The position numbers were made by a program, and so were the translations under genes. A DNA stretch of 64,000 nucleotides, from positions 146,915 through 210,914 of the forward strand of contig JAUYBL010000013.1 in the NCBI GenBank assembly GCA_030693065.1, read 5' to 3'. Shown piece by piece: positions 45,912-58,922 of the stretch. Origin of the DNA: Methylococcaceae bacterium (lineage in GTDB: Bacteria; Pseudomonadota; Gammaproteobacteria; Methylococcales; Methylomonadaceae). The notes beneath the pieces are model-generated. The model made no database searches. It saw only the letters and a program-made list of their open reading frames with translations, and was not told the DNA's origin. The number at the start of each line of letters is the position of its first letter. The first letter of the stretch is position 1.

Positions 45912-47783
45912 GTGAAATTTAAGAAAAATTTTGATGTGATTGTCGTAGGTGGCGGTCATGCCGGCACAGAAGCCGCACTGGCCTCTGCGCGTTTAGGCGC
46001 GAGAACGCTGTTGTTGACGCAGAATATCGATACGCTTGGGCAGATGAGTTGTAATCCTGCGATAGGCGGTATTGGCAAAGGCCATTTGGTTAAAGAGATC
46101 GATGCCTTAGGTGGGGTGATGGCGCATGCCATTGATCTTGGCGGCATACAGTTTCGCACTCTAAATGCCAGTAAGGGGCCTGCTGTCAGGGCGACACGTG
46201 CGCAAGCGGATCGCCAACTCTACAAACAAGCCATAAGAACAGTGCTGGAGAATCAGCCCAATTTGTCGTTGTTTCAGCAAACTGTGGCGGACTTGATTGT
46301 TGAAGGCGGCAAGGTGGTCGGCGTAAAAACTCAGATGGGCTTGGATTTTTCAGCAAAAGCAGTTGTGCTGACTACAGGAACCTTTTTGGCTGGCAAAATT
46401 CATATCGGTTTGGAAAATTACAGTGGCGGGCGTGCCGGAGATTCAGCATCGGTTGCGTTAGCCGAACGATTACGTGAAATGCCGTTTCGTATAGATCGAT
46501 TAAAAACCGGTACGCCGCCGCGAATTGATGGTCGTACGATCGATTTTAGCAAACTGGAAGAGCAGCATGGTGACGCCCCCGTACCGGTATTTTCATTTTT
46601 AGGTAAACGCGAGCAGCATCCGCAGCAGATTCCATGCCATATCACCCGCACTAACAACCAAACACACGACATTATTCGGGCTGGCCTGGACAGATCGCCA
46701 TTGTATTCCGGCGTTATCGAAGGTATAGGTCCTCGATATTGCCCATCCATTGAGGATAAGGTTGTGAGGTTTGCTGATCGCGACTCACATCAGATTTTTG
46801 TTGAGCCGGAAGGCTTGAATACCCATGAAATCTATCCCAACGGTATTTCTACCAGTTTGCCGTTTGATGTGCAGTATCAGTTTGTTCGTTCCATGCTGGG
46901 TTTTGAGAATGCCGAGATTGTGCGTCCGGGTTACGCCATTGAATATGACTTTTTCGACCCCCGGGATTTGAAAATGTCGCTGGAAACTAAACACATGGAT
47001 GGATTATTTTTCGCAGGCCAAATTAATGGCACAACCGGTTATGAAGAAGCGGCTGCGCAAGGTTTGATTGCTGGAATGAATGCGGCTCGAAAAGTACAAG
47101 AGTTAGAGGCTTGGTGCCCTGCGCGTGATGAAGCTTATATTGGCGTAATGATTGATGATTTGATTACCCGCGGAACACAAGAACCATATCGTATGTTTAC
47201 CAGCCGAGCAGAATATCGGCTGCTGTTGCGTGAGGATAATGCGGACTTGCGTTTAACCGAAAAGGGGCGTGAGTTGGGGCTGGTTAATGACGAGCGCTGG
47301 CATGCTTTTGAGAATAAACGCGCCGCTATTGCCGACTTGCAGGAGACGTTCAAGAAAAAATGGGTCCGTGCAGATACTGAGCAAGCGATTCAAGTTGAAG
47401 CGAATTGGGGCAAGCCTTTGTTAAAAGAAGCTAGTTTGATGGAGTTGTTACGCCGTCCCGAAGTTGATGTGCAACGCTTGCTATTGTTTCTTGAAGAGGA
47501 TCTAAGTATCAATGAGCAGGTCGCTGAACAGGTTGAAATTCAGGCCAAATATGCGGGTTATATAGTCAGGCAGCAAACAGAAATAGACAAAGCCTTACGT
47601 TATGACCATCTGCGTTTGCCTGAGACTATTGATTATAAAGGTGTGCCTGGCCTATCTAATGAAGTCAGTGAAAAGCTTAAAAACCAGCGACCAGAGACAT
47701 TGGGGCAGGCATCAAGAATTCCTGGAATGACTCCGGCAGCTATTTCCTTATTGTTGGTTTACCTTAAAAAGAAAACTGCCTAA
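45912..47783 (+). CDS. mnmG: tRNA uridine-5-carboxymethylaminomethyl modification enzyme, FAD subunit
   Basis: A 623-residue protein (GidA) that with MnmE modifies U34 of certain tRNAs. The FAD-binding motif [15 protein letters not shown] opens the protein, followed by [14 protein letters not shown] and the conserved [21 protein letters not shown]. It starts with a GTG. It overlaps rsmG by one base (TAATG). In many gammaproteobacteria this set of genes sits close to oriC; no DnaA-box cluster was recognised here. Confidence 0.96.
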   Translation: MKFKKNFDVIVVGGGHAGTEAALASARLGARTLLLTQNIDTLGQMSCNPAIGGIGKGHLVKEIDALGGVMAHAIDLGGIQFRTLNASKGPAVRATRAQADRQLYKQAIRTVLENQPNLSLFQQTVADLIVEGGKVVGVKTQMGLDFSAKAVVLTTGTFLAGKIHIGLENYSGGRAGDSASVALAERLREMPFRIDRLKTGTPPRIDGRTIDFSKLEEQHGDAPVPVFSFLGKREQHPQQIPCHITRTNNQTHDIIRAGLDRSPLYSGVIEGIGPRYCPSIEDKVVRFADRDSHQIFVEPEGLNTHEIYPNGISTSLPFDVQYQFVRSMLGFENAEIVRPGYAIEYDFFDPRDLKMSLETKHMDGLFFAGQINGTTGYEEAAAQGLIAGMNAARKVQELEAWCPARDEAYIGVMIDDLITRGTQEPYRMFTSRAEYRLLLREDNADLRLTEKGRELGLVNDERWHAFENKRAAIADLQETFKKKWVRADTEQAIQVEANWGKPLLKEASLMELLRRPEVDVQRLLLFLEEDLSINEQVAEQVEIQAKYAGYIVRQQTEIDKALRYDHLRLPETIDYKGVPGLSNEVSEKLKNQRPETLGQASRIPGMTPAAISLLLVYLKKKTA

Positions 47784-48415
47784 TGGATGAATGCCGCAAG
47801 ATTTTATTGGCTGGGCTTGATGAGCTGGGCTTGGAATTGTCTGAAGACAAAGTGCAGCAGCTGCTTAAATTTATCGATTTGATTGAAAAGTGGAATAAAG
47901 CTTATAACTTGACCGCCATTCTTAATAAGGCCGAAATGGTGCGTCTGCATTTGTTGGATAGTTTGGCTGTGCTGCCATATATTGAAGGTAAGAGGGTGAT
48001 AGATATAGGAACCGGTGCTGGTTTGCCGGGGGTTCCGTTAGCTATCTGTCTCACAGAAAACGAATTTACATTATTGGACAGTAATGCCAAGAAGACTCGG
48101 TTTGTACAGCAGGCAGTGTTAGAGCTAAAGCTTAAAAATGTCACTGTTTGCCACAGTCGGGTAGAGACTTACTCACCTGGGAAAGCTTTTGATATTGTTC
48201 TTACCAGGGCATTTGCCAGTTTAGAAGAAATAATTGCAATGACTAAACACTTGGTAAATAAAACCGGGGTGTTGTTGGCTATGAAGGGGCAAATGCCCGA
48301 TATTGAGCTGGCGCAGTTGGGTGAAAAAGCATCAGTAATTTCCTTGCAGGTGCCCGGTGTAGATGCAAACAGATGTTTGGTCAGAATTGAAGCGATTGAA
48401 GAGGTCGAAAGATAG
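47783..48415 (+). CDS. rsmG: 16S rRNA (guanine-N7) methyltransferase
   Basis: A 210-residue GidB protein methylating G527 of 16S rRNA. The SAM motif VIDIGTGAGLPGVPLAI and the later VCHSRVE and LTRAFASLEEI match the family. It starts within the mnmG stop and its own stop overlaps the GTG of parA (TAGTG). Confidence 0.95.
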   Translation: MDECRKILLAGLDELGLELSEDKVQQLLKFIDLIEKWNKAYNLTAILNKAEMVRLHLLDSLAVLPYIEGKRVIDIGTGAGLPGVPLAICLTENEFTLLDSNAKKTRFVQQAVLELKLKNVTVCHSRVETYSPGKAFDIVLTRAFASLEEIIAMTKHLVNKTGVLLAMKGQMPDIELAQLGEKASVISLQVPGVDANRCLVRIEAIEEVER

Positions 48416-49185
48416 TGGGAAAAATAATTGCCGTAACTAACCAGAAAGGCGGTGTAGGGAAAACCACAACTAGCGTTAATCTGGCTGCTTCGCTGGCGGC
48501 GGCCAAGCGCCGTGTGTTGCTTATTGATCTTGACCCGCAGGGTAATGCGGCTATGGGCTGTGGTGTGGAAAAAGAAGATCTGAAATATTCCAGCTATGAC
48601 ATTTTGATGGAAGATGTGCCAGTTTCTGAGGCTGTGATAAATCTGCCGGAAATTGGTTTTTCAATCATACCGGGCAATTCTGATTTGACGGCTGCAGAAG
48701 TGCAATTGATGCAGGTAGATCGAAAGGAGTCTCGTCTTGCTGACGCTTTGGTACCGATAAGGTCGCAGTACGAATACATTCTGATAGATTGTCCACCGTC
48801 ATTGAATATGCTTACTTTGAATGCCATGGTGGCTGCTAATAGTTTGTTGATTCCTATGCAGTGTGAATACTACGCGCTGGAAGGTTTGTCGGCGTTGATG
48901 AGTACGCTGAAAAATATTCAAGATAGCGTGAATCCGGGGCTGCACTTAGAAGGTATTTTGCGGACTATGTTTGATGACAGAAACCGGCTGACAAAAGATG
49001 TCTCTGAACAGTTGATTAGGTATTTTGGCGATAAAGTATTTAGAACTTGTATCCCTAGAAATATACGCTTGGCGGAAGCACCTAGTCATGGCTTGCCGGT
49101 GATTAGCTACGATAAATCCTCTCGAGGAGCGATGGCCTATATTGCTTTAGCTGGAGAGATGATTAGGAAAGAAAAAAATAATTAA
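48415..49185 (+). CDS. parA: Chromosome partitioning ATPase ParA (Soj)
   Basis: A 256-residue ParA ATPase with the deviant Walker A NQKGGVGKTTTSVNLAA, Walker A' LIDLDPQGNAAMG, and Walker B ILIDCPPSLN. It starts with a GTG overlapping rsmG. It works with ParB on parS to segregate the origin region. A perfect 16-base parS palindrome was not seen by eye in this window. Confidence 0.95.
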   Translation: MGKIIAVTNQKGGVGKTTTSVNLAASLAAAKRRVLLIDLDPQGNAAMGCGVEKEDLKYSSYDILMEDVPVSEAVINLPEIGFSIIPGNSDLTAAEVQLMQVDRKESRLADALVPIRSQYEYILIDCPPSLNMLTLNAMVAANSLLIPMQCEYYALEGLSALMSTLKNIQDSVNPGLHLEGILRTMFDDRNRLTKDVSEQLIRYFGDKVFRTCIPRNIRLAEAPSHGLPVISYDKSSRGAMAYIALAGEMIRKEKNN

Positions 49186-49186
49186 T

Positions 49187-49597
49187 ATGAATTTGAAAAA
49201 ACGAGGGCTGGGGAGAGGTCTTGAGGCTCTGTTGGCAGATGGGGCGGATAAAGATGAGCATGGGCTAGTAGTCGGTTCTGAGAGTGAAAGTGAGCGACAT
49301 ACTGAATCTCAAGGAGCTTCAAATACTGGCGTAGGAATAAAGGCAGATACCACAGCATCCGACTTAGTGGCTAATGAGCTGAAAAAATTTCAGAGCGTTG
49401 CCGAAAATAGTCGAAAACGAGTAAGGCAGATAGAAGAGCTCCCTAATATGCAGGCTGCGAGCTTAGATATAGGGGCATTGTCTTCGGTTGTGCGAGTGTT
49501 AATCGAAGATGTAAAAAGAGATAACTTGGTTCTTCTTGAAGAAGCTGAAAGATTACTGCAATTATTTGACGAGTTTGAGTCAATTATTCGTGAGTAG
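49187..49597 (+). CDS. Small protein with ParB-like N-terminal ParA-contact peptide
   Basis: A 136-residue protein one base after parA and 57 bases before parB. It starts MNLKKRGLGRGLEALLAD, matching the N-terminus of the ParB in this window (KKRGLNRGLDALLG), the segment by which ParB stimulates ParA. After that it has a charged, disordered stretch (residues 20-65) and a helical C-terminal region (about 66-136: ELKKFQSVAENSRKRVRQIEEL, VLIEDVKRDNLVLLEEAERLL, split). None of the ParB CTPase or DNA-binding motifs are present. It may be a ParA regulator or adaptor. Its family is not known to me. Confidence 0.8.
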   Translation: MNLKKRGLGRGLEALLADGADKDEHGLVVGSESESERHTESQGASNTGVGIKADTTASDLVANELKKFQSVAENSRKRVRQIEELPNMQAASLDIGALSSVVRVLIEDVKRDNLVLLEEAERLLQLFDEFESIIRE

Positions 49598-49654
49598 TGA
49601 AAATCGGTTTACCGCTATGGTTAACAAATTGATTGTAAAAGAGAAAGTTAGGTA

Positions 49655-50503
49655 ATGGCTGAAAAAAAACGTGGTTTGAATCGTGGGCTGGATGCATTGT
49701 TGGGCTCTGTTAGCTTATTTGAGGATAAAGAGCAGCAACTGCAAACATTGCCAATTGAGTATATGCAGCGAGGTAAGTACCAGCCACGTAAAGATATTGA
49801 TCCAGATAGATTGCAAGAGCTTGCAGAGTCGATAAAAGCGCAAGGAGTCATTCAGCCCATTGTTGTGCGCAAAATTAGCCTTGATAAATATGAAATAGTT
49901 GCAGGAGAGCGCCGGTGGCGTGCTGCTCAATTAGCTGGATTGCAACAAATACCGGTGATCGTCAAGGAGATAGATGATCGAACCACAATGGCAATCGCAT
50001 TGATTGAAAATATCCAAAGGGAAGATCTAAATCCTTTGGAAGAAGCTGAAGCTTTGAGGCGGTTACTCGACGAGTTTGCAATGACGCATCAGCAAATTGC
50101 GGAGGCGGTTGGTAAATCCAGAGTTACCGTGACAAACCTGTTAAGGTTGATGGACTTGCAGGCAGAGGTGAAAAATCTCTTAATTAACAAACAGATTGAG
50201 ATGGGGCATGCTCGAGCGATACTGACATTGGAGGGATCTGTGCAAGTTGCGGTTGCCCACAAAATAGTCAAATCGGCTTTAACAGTGAGAGCTACAGAAC
50301 GTTTGGTAAAAGAATTGCAGGAAGTGCCGAAAGAAAAAAAGATTAAAATTCTTGATAAAGATACGCTGCGCTTGCAGGAAGACCTGGGAGCAAAGCTGGG
50401 CGCAAAAGTGTTAATAGAACACAAGGAAAATGGGGCAGGAAAGTTAATTATTGCTTATTCAACCTTAGAAGAGTTGGATGGCATAATCGGGCAAATTAAA
50501 TAA
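49655..50503 (+). CDS. parB: Chromosome partitioning protein ParB (Spo0J)
   Basis: A 282-residue ParB. The N-terminal peptide KKRGLNRGLDALLG stimulates ParA. The CTPase core has QPRKDIDPDRLQELAESI, IVAGERRWRAAQLAG and ENIQREDLNPLEEAEA, followed by an HTH (THQQIAEAVGKSRVTVTNLLRL) and a C-terminal dimerisation region. It forms the ParABS system with the parA gene. The separation from parA by another gene is unusual, since parA-parB are normally adjacent. Confidence 0.95.
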   Translation: MAEKKRGLNRGLDALLGSVSLFEDKEQQLQTLPIEYMQRGKYQPRKDIDPDRLQELAESIKAQGVIQPIVVRKISLDKYEIVAGERRWRAAQLAGLQQIPVIVKEIDDRTTMAIALIENIQREDLNPLEEAEALRRLLDEFAMTHQQIAEAVGKSRVTVTNLLRLMDLQAEVKNLLINKQIEMGHARAILTLEGSVQVAVAHKIVKSALTVRATERLVKELQEVPKEKKIKILDKDTLRLQEDLGAKLGAKVLIEHKENGAGKLIIAYSTLEELDGIIGQIK

Positions 50504-50563
50504 TAAATTGTTCAGGAACCTAAGTTCGTGAGTCTGAACATTGCCATCTGGGGCTATTCATCC

Positions 50564-50592
50564 TTGATTTAATGGGGGGCGATATATATAAT
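50564..50592 (+). promoter_or_regulatory. Predicted sigma-70 promoter of the ATP synthase operon
   Basis: TTGATT (50564-50569), 17 bases, then TATAAT (50587-50592). Transcription would begin near 50599, leaving only about 10 bases before the atpI start. A pair of inverted GTTCAG/CTGAAC sequences lies just upstream (about 50510-50539). Confidence 0.6.
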
Positions 50593-50608
50593 CCACAGGC
50601 TTTGGCGT

Positions 50609-51774
<1,166 letters not shown>

Positions 51775-51799
51775 TTTTGTTCAATTTTTTATAACTTAA

Positions 51800-52108
<309 letters not shown>

Positions 52109-52158
52109 GATTTAATTTAACTGTCTAATTTTTATAATAGCAACAAGAGGAACGCATC

Positions 52159-52632
52159 GTGAGTATCAATGCTACTCTGATTGGGCAAATGATTACCTTT
52201 GCACTTCTGGTCTGGTTTACCATGAAGTACATTTGGCCGCCTTTATTTGACTCTTTGGAAGAACGTAAAAAGAAAATTGCTGAAGGATTGGCTGCTGCAG
52301 AAAAAGGCCATGAAGAAATACTTTTGGCTGAGAAAAAAGCAAAAAAAGTTTTGAAGGAAGCTAAGGAACAATCTTCAGAAATTGTTACACTTGCTCAAAA
52401 ACGTGCAAATGAAATTGTAGAAGAATCAAAAGACACAGCCAAAAAAGAAGGCGAGCGTTTGATCGTAGCTGCAATAGCACAAATTGAACAAGAGCGTCAG
52501 CAAGCTAAAGAAGTGTTGCGACATGAAGTTGTCTCGTTAGCGTTGAAAGCCGCAGAGCAGATTCTAGGTGCTGAGATTGATCAAGGTAAGCACCAGGATA
52601 TTATCAGTAAAGTTTCTAATCAATTAGGTTAA
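52159..52632 (+). CDS. atpF: F0F1 ATP synthase subunit b
   Basis: A 157-residue peripheral stalk subunit, one N-terminal helix ([22 protein letters not shown], split) then a long charged coiled coil. GTG start with AGAGGAA upstream. Length matches E. coli (156). Confidence 0.95.
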   Translation: MSINATLIGQMITFALLVWFTMKYIWPPLFDSLEERKKKIAEGLAAAEKGHEEILLAEKKAKKVLKEAKEQSSEIVTLAQKRANEIVEESKDTAKKEGERLIVAAIAQIEQERQQAKEVLRHEVVSLALKAAEQILGAEIDQGKHQDIISKVSNQLG

Positions 52633-52636
52633 GAGA

Positions 52637-53170
52637 ATGAGCGAACTGGCAACATTGGCAAGACCTTATGCGGCTGCCGTGTTTAAAAGAGCCAAAGAGA
52701 CCAATACTATTAGTAAATGGTCAGAAACTTTGGCCTTTATAGGGGCTGTTCTTAGTGATGAAAGTATTTCTGGCATAGTTAATAATCCAAAGTTTAGTAA
52801 CCAACAGGTTTCCAAGCTTATATTGAGTATTAGCGATGGACAACTTGATAAGGAAGGCGAAAACCTTCTCGAATTGCTCATTCACAATAAGCGATTAGTT
52901 CTGGTGCATTCTGTTGCAGAAATTTTTGAAGCTTATAAGGCAGAATACGAAGGTTATATAGATGTTGATGTTCAAACGGCTTATCCATTTACGGATGATG
53001 TTGAACAGCATCTAATAAATGCTTTAGAAAAAAGTTTGAGCAAGAAAGTAAATATCAAAGTAACAGTGGACGCTTCATTAATTGGTGGCGTTTTAGTACG
53101 GGCAGGCGACCGTGTGATTGACGGTTCAATTAAAGGCCAGCTTCAACACATGCAAAAGGCTCTACAGTGA
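52637..53170 (+). CDS. atpH: F0F1 ATP synthase subunit delta
   Basis: A 177-residue stalk subunit linking b to F1, with [16 protein letters not shown] at the N-terminus and the C-terminal [24 protein letters not shown] signature, split. It follows atpF after four bases. Confidence 0.95.
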   Translation: MSELATLARPYAAAVFKRAKETNTISKWSETLAFIGAVLSDESISGIVNNPKFSNQQVSKLILSISDGQLDKEGENLLELLIHNKRLVLVHSVAEIFEAYKAEYEGYIDVDVQTAYPFTDDVEQHLINALEKSLSKKVNIKVTVDASLIGGVLVRAGDRVIDGSIKGQLQHMQKALQ

Positions 53171-53186
53171 GAGTGAGAAAAAGCAC

Positions 53187-54728
53187 ATGCAATTAAACCC
53201 ATCTGAAATAAGTGATCTGATAAAAAAGAAGATCGAAAACTTTGACTTGAGTGCTGAAGCGCACACAGAAGGTACTGTCGTCAGTGTAACTGATGGTATC
53301 GTTAGAGTGCATGGTCTTTCACAAGCAATGCAAGGAGAGATGCTGGAGTTTCCAGGCAATACTTTCGGCATGGCTCTTAACCTAGAAAGAGATTCAGTAG
53401 GCGCGGTTGTATTAGGCGCCTATCAGCATATTTCTGAAGGCGACACCGTAAAATGCACCGGCAAGATTTTAGAAGTTCCTGTGGGCGAAGCATTGTTAGG
53501 TCGTGTTGTTGATGCCCTAGGTAACCCGATTGATGGCAAAGGACCGATCGAAACAACGGAAACCTCTCCAATTGAAAAAATTGCGCCAGGTGTAATTGCT
53601 CGTCAATCTGTTGATCAACCAGTTCAACTAGGACTAAAGTCAATTGATGCAATGATTCCTGTAGGCCGTGGACAACGTGAGTTGATCATCGGTGACAGAC
53701 AAACAGGCAAAACAGCTATTGCAATTGATGCAATCATTAATCAAAAAGGTACAGGTATTAAATGTATCTATGTGGCTATAGGTCAAAAACGATCATCGAT
53801 TGCTAATGTTGTACGCAAGTTAGAAGAACATGGTGCGTTGGCACATACAATCATCGTTGCAGCATCTGCATCCGAGTCGGCAGCGCTTCAGTTCATTGCA
53901 CCTTATACAGGATGTTCAATGGGCGAGTTCTTTAGGGATCGCGGCGAAGATGCATTAATTATCTATGACGATTTAACAAAGCAAGCATGGGCGTATCGCC
54001 AAGTTTCATTGTTACTTCGTAGACCGCCGGGTCGTGAAGCCTATCCTGGTGATGTTTTCTATTTGCATTCTCGTTTACTTGAAAGAGCTTCACGAATCAA
54101 TGCAGACGAAGTGGAAAAATTGACTGGCGGTAAGGTTAAGGGCAAAACTGGTTCGTTAACAGCTCTTCCTATAATTGAAACTCAAGGTGGTGACGTTTCT
54201 GCATTCGTTCCAACCAACGTAATTTCAATTACTGATGGTCAGATCTTCTTGGAAAGTAACTTATTCAATGCAGGTATTCGACCCGCAGTAAATGCAGGTT
54301 TGTCTGTTTCTCGAGTAGGTGGCGCCGCGCAAACTAAGATTATTAAAAAATTAGGTGGCGGAACTCGGCTTGATTTGGCTCAATACCGTGAATTAGCGGC
54401 TTTTGCACAATTTGCATCGGATTTGGACGAAAGTACACGTAAGCAAATTGAGCGCGGGCAGCGTGTTACAGAATTGATGAAGCAAAATCAATATTCCCCC
54501 ATGTCAGTTGCGCAGATGGCAGTGTCTTTGTTTGCAGCGAATGAAGGGTATCTCGACAACATTGAAGTAAACAAGGTGCTAGATTTTGAATCTGCCTTGC
54601 AATCCTACATGAAGTCAGAGCACTCTCAGTTGATGGAAACAATTAATTCAACTGGTGATTTTAATAATGAGATTAGCGGCGGAATTAAAGCTGCAATTGA
54701 AAGTTTCATTAAAACACATAGCTGGTAA
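53187..54728 (+). CDS. atpA: F0F1 ATP synthase subunit alpha
   Basis: A 513-residue F1 subunit; length equals E. coli AtpA. P-loop [13 protein letters not shown], and the C-terminal family signature region [17 protein letters not shown]. The ATG at 53187 begins [17 protein letters not shown]; the frame upstream to 53118 only overlaps atpH. Confidence 0.97.
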   Translation: MQLNPSEISDLIKKKIENFDLSAEAHTEGTVVSVTDGIVRVHGLSQAMQGEMLEFPGNTFGMALNLERDSVGAVVLGAYQHISEGDTVKCTGKILEVPVGEALLGRVVDALGNPIDGKGPIETTETSPIEKIAPGVIARQSVDQPVQLGLKSIDAMIPVGRGQRELIIGDRQTGKTAIAIDAIINQKGTGIKCIYVAIGQKRSSIANVVRKLEEHGALAHTIIVAASASESAALQFIAPYTGCSMGEFFRDRGEDALIIYDDLTKQAWAYRQVSLLLRRPPGREAYPGDVFYLHSRLLERASRINADEVEKLTGGKVKGKTGSLTALPIIETQGGDVSAFVPTNVISITDGQIFLESNLFNAGIRPAVNAGLSVSRVGGAAQTKIIKKLGGGTRLDLAQYRELAAFAQFASDLDESTRKQIERGQRVTELMKQNQYSPMSVAQMAVSLFAANEGYLDNIEVNKVLDFESALQSYMKSEHSQLMETINSTGDFNNEISGGIKAAIESFIKTHSW

Positions 54729-54740
54729 TAGGGTCTTCAC

Positions 54741-55604
54741 ATGGCTGTTGGTAAAGAAATACGCACAAAGATCAGTAGTATAAAGAATACTCAAAAGATC
54801 ACCCGAGCCATGGAAATGGTTGCTGCCAGTAAAATGCGTAAGACAAAAGACAGAATGCAGGCCACTCGCCCATATTCGAAAAAAATAGGGCAAATAATAA
54901 AGCATCTTGCTCATGCAAACCCTGAATATAAACACCCGTTTTTAATTAGTCGAGAAACTAAAAGAGTCGGGTTGATTATTATTAGTTCTGATCGTGGTTT
55001 GTGTGGAGGTCTAAATTCAAATTTGTTTAGAAAAACAATAAGCAGCTTGGTTCAATGGGAAAAAGACGGAATAGAGGTTGATGTCTGTACTGTCGGCACT
55101 AAGGCGTTTAGTTTTTTTAGCAGCCTGAAAACCAATTTAGTCGGACAAGTTAGCAAGTTGGGCGATGCTCCTCATTTGCAGGATATAGTCGGAATCATAA
55201 AAAAAATGTTGGATGCATACAATAACGGTCAAATTGACCAACTGTATATAGCAAACAATGATTTTGTGAATACGATGACACAGCGACCAACTATTCAACA
55301 ACTGCTTCCAGTCGTCGATAATGAAACCGAAGAAAAACTAAATACTCATTGGGATTATATTTATGAACCCGATGCTAAAGAGGTTTTAGATTATCTTTTA
55401 GTTCGCTATATCGAATCTATTGTTTACCAAGGCTTGGTTGAAAATAACGCATGTGAGCAGGCTGCTAGAATGGTTGCAATGAAGAGTGCTTCGGATAATG
55501 CGGGTAACTTAATTAGTGAGTTGCAGCTTGTATATAACAAGGCCAGACAAGCAGCTATCACACAAGAAATTTCAGAAATAGTTGCCGGTGCCGCCGCTGT
55601 TTAA
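54741..55604 (+). CDS. atpG: F0F1 ATP synthase subunit gamma
   Basis: A 287-residue central stalk subunit. The N-terminus ([27 protein letters not shown], split) and the C-terminus ([30 protein letters not shown]) are diagnostic. Ordered normally in the operon. Confidence 0.97.
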   Translation: MAVGKEIRTKISSIKNTQKITRAMEMVAASKMRKTKDRMQATRPYSKKIGQIIKHLAHANPEYKHPFLISRETKRVGLIIISSDRGLCGGLNSNLFRKTISSLVQWEKDGIEVDVCTVGTKAFSFFSSLKTNLVGQVSKLGDAPHLQDIVGIIKKMLDAYNNGQIDQLYIANNDFVNTMTQRPTIQQLLPVVDNETEEKLNTHWDYIYEPDAKEVLDYLLVRYIESIVYQGLVENNACEQAARMVAMKSASDNAGNLISELQLVYNKARQAAITQEISEIVAGAAAV

Positions 55605-57020
<1,416 letters not shown>

Positions 57021-57044
57021 GCTACAAAAATCATAGGTAATATT

Positions 57045-57467
57045 ATGACCATGACCGTACATGTAGATATTGTGAGCGCTGAAAAAGAAATATTTTCAGG
57101 ATTAGCTGAGATGGTATTTGCACCAGCTGAGCTAGGTGAAGTTGGTATTTCACCACGTCATGCTCCATTAATATCAAGATTAAGACCGGGAGAAGTTCGG
57201 GTCAAAGTCAGTGATAAAGAAAGTTACCCTTTTTATATATCAGGCGGCATGATTGAAGTGCAGCCACATATAGTTACTGTTTTGGCTGATAGTGCTATAA
57301 GGGCTAAAGATATTGATGAAGCTGCTGCACTTGAAGCTAAAGCAAGAGCGGAAGAAGATTTAGCTGATAAGACCGGTAAAATAGATTATGCAACTGCGCA
57401 GGCTCAATTACTTGAAGCTGTAATGCAGCTGAGAACGTTGGATAGGTTTAGAAAGCGCGGCGAATAG
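57045..57467 (+). CDS. atpC: F0F1 ATP synthase subunit epsilon
   Basis: A 140-residue regulatory subunit with an N-terminal beta-sandwich (VHVDIVSAEKEIFSG, GEVGISPRHAPLISRLRPG) and a C-terminal helical hairpin. The start may be ATG 57045 or ATG 57051. A terminator follows the gene. Confidence 0.95.
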   Translation: MTMTVHVDIVSAEKEIFSGLAEMVFAPAELGEVGISPRHAPLISRLRPGEVRVKVSDKESYPFYISGGMIEVQPHIVTVLADSAIRAKDIDEAAALEAKARAEEDLADKTGKIDYATAQAQLLEAVMQLRTLDRFRKRGE

Positions 57468-57495
57468 CTGTAACTTTGGCCCAGTCCAAGATTTT

Positions 57496-57534
57496 AAAGC
57501 CTGATAGTGTTCATTCGCTGTCAGGCTTTTTTTT
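57496..57534 (+). terminator. Terminator after atpC, before glmU
   Basis: A perfect 9-base stem (AAAGCCTGA / TCAGGCTTT) followed by a run of eight T. It ends 16 bases before the glmU start. Confidence 0.85.
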
Positions 57535-57550
57535 GTTTACGGATGTGAAA

Positions 57551-58921
57551 ATGAATATAACAACGATTATTCTTGCAGCGGGAAAAGGTACCCGAATGCG
57601 CTCTCAATTACCTAAAATTCTCCATAAAATTGCCAATAAAACATTGTTGCAACATGTCTACGATATGAGCAGGACGTTGGATAACAATAATATATCTATA
57701 GTATATGGACATGGTGCGGAGCAGGTAAGGGAAACCCTGAAGCATCTGGAAGCTAGCTGGATAGAGCAAAAACAACAATTAGGCACTGGTCACGCTGTTC
57801 AGCAAGTCAGCGATCAGTTTGCAGATAATGACAAAGTACTTATCCTTTATGGGGACGTACCGTTATTAAAAAAATCATCTATTTATAAATTGCTGGCAAA
57901 TGTTGAAGAACACTCTTTAGCATTGTTAACAGTAAAGCTAGATAATCCGAGTGGTTATGGTCGAATAGTTAGAGATGCACAAGGTAAGGTTAAAAAAATT
58001 GTTGAGGAAAAAGACGCATCGGCTGATGAAAAAGAAATTTCTGAAGTTAATACGGGTATTCTGGCTGTATTTGGTGGACAGTTAAGAAAATGGCTGGGAC
58101 AGCTTACAAACGACAATGCTCAAGGCGAATTTTATTTGACTGATATTATCGAAATGGCTGTGGCTGATGGGGTCGATGTTGTTACCAGTCAGCCTGAAAC
58201 CACAGATGAAGTATTGGGTGTTAATAACCGGTTACAGCTTAGTCATCTTGAGCGTGTCTATCAATTGGAGCAGGCTAAATTGTTGATGGAGCAGGGTGTT
58301 ACGCTAATTGATCCATCCCGCTTCGATCTGAGGGGGACAATTGAAAATTTTGGCCAAGATATAGTCTGTGACGTTAATGTCATTTTTGAAGGCAATAATA
58401 GTATTGGTAATAACGTTAGAATCGGTCCGAATTCGCTGATAATAAACTCCGTCATTGGCGATAATGTTGAAATTTTTGCGAATTGTGTAATAGAAAACGC
58501 TGAGATTGGTGAAGGAAGTAGGATTGGTCCTTATGCCCGTCTTCGGCCAGAAACAGTATTAGCTGATCATGTTCATATAGGAAATTTTGTAGAAATCAAA
58601 AAATCCTCGGTTGCGCACGGCAGTAAAATAAATCATTTAAGCTATATTGGTGACACTACTGTCGGTAGCAAAGTTAATATCGGTGCTGGCACAATTACAT
58701 GTAATTATGATGGTGCAAACAAGTTCAGAACTGTTATTGGGGATGGTGCTTTTATTGGTTCAGATAGCCAATTAGTGGCTCCAGTAACTATAGGTAAAAA
58801 TGCTACTATTGGCGCGGGTTCGACGATTACAAAAGATAGTCCTGAGAATCGGCTTACCTTAAGTAGGGTAAAGCAGATTTCTATTGATGGATGGCAAAGA
58901 CCGGTTAAACAGGAAAAATAA
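57551..58921 (+). CDS. glmU: Bifunctional UDP-N-acetylglucosamine pyrophosphorylase / glucosamine-1-phosphate acetyltransferase
   Basis: A 456-residue enzyme making UDP-GlcNAc. The N-terminal uridylyltransferase has [13 protein letters not shown], and the C-terminal left-handed beta-helix shows hexapeptide repeats ([18 protein letters not shown]). ATG 57551 is chosen; the frame continues upstream but crosses the terminator. It is followed by glmS after one base. Confidence 0.96.
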   Translation: MNITTIILAAGKGTRMRSQLPKILHKIANKTLLQHVYDMSRTLDNNNISIVYGHGAEQVRETLKHLEASWIEQKQQLGTGHAVQQVSDQFADNDKVLILYGDVPLLKKSSIYKLLANVEEHSLALLTVKLDNPSGYGRIVRDAQGKVKKIVEEKDASADEKEISEVNTGILAVFGGQLRKWLGQLTNDNAQGEFYLTDIIEMAVADGVDVVTSQPETTDEVLGVNNRLQLSHLERVYQLEQAKLLMEQGVTLIDPSRFDLRGTIENFGQDIVCDVNVIFEGNNSIGNNVRIGPNSLIINSVIGDNVEIFANCVIENAEIGEGSRIGPYARLRPETVLADHVHIGNFVEIKKSSVAHGSKINHLSYIGDTTVGSKVNIGAGTITCNYDGANKFRTVIGDGAFIGSDSQLVAPVTIGKNATIGAGSTITKDSPENRLTLSRVKQISIDGWQRPVKQEK

Positions 58922-58922
58922 T

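Noticed and set aside
45900..50503. parS site or oriC near mnmG-parAB
   Set aside because: The perfect palindrome TGTTTCACGTGAAACA was not seen, nor a DnaA box cluster. TTTTCACGTGAGGA inside atpD is only a partial match.
53118..53186. 23-codon extension of atpA
   Set aside because: It lies within atp[10 protein letters not shown] is the family N-terminus.
57476..57550. 25-codon N-terminal extension of glmU
   Set aside because: It crosses a terminator hairpin and T-run, and GlmU proteins start at [13 protein letters not shown].
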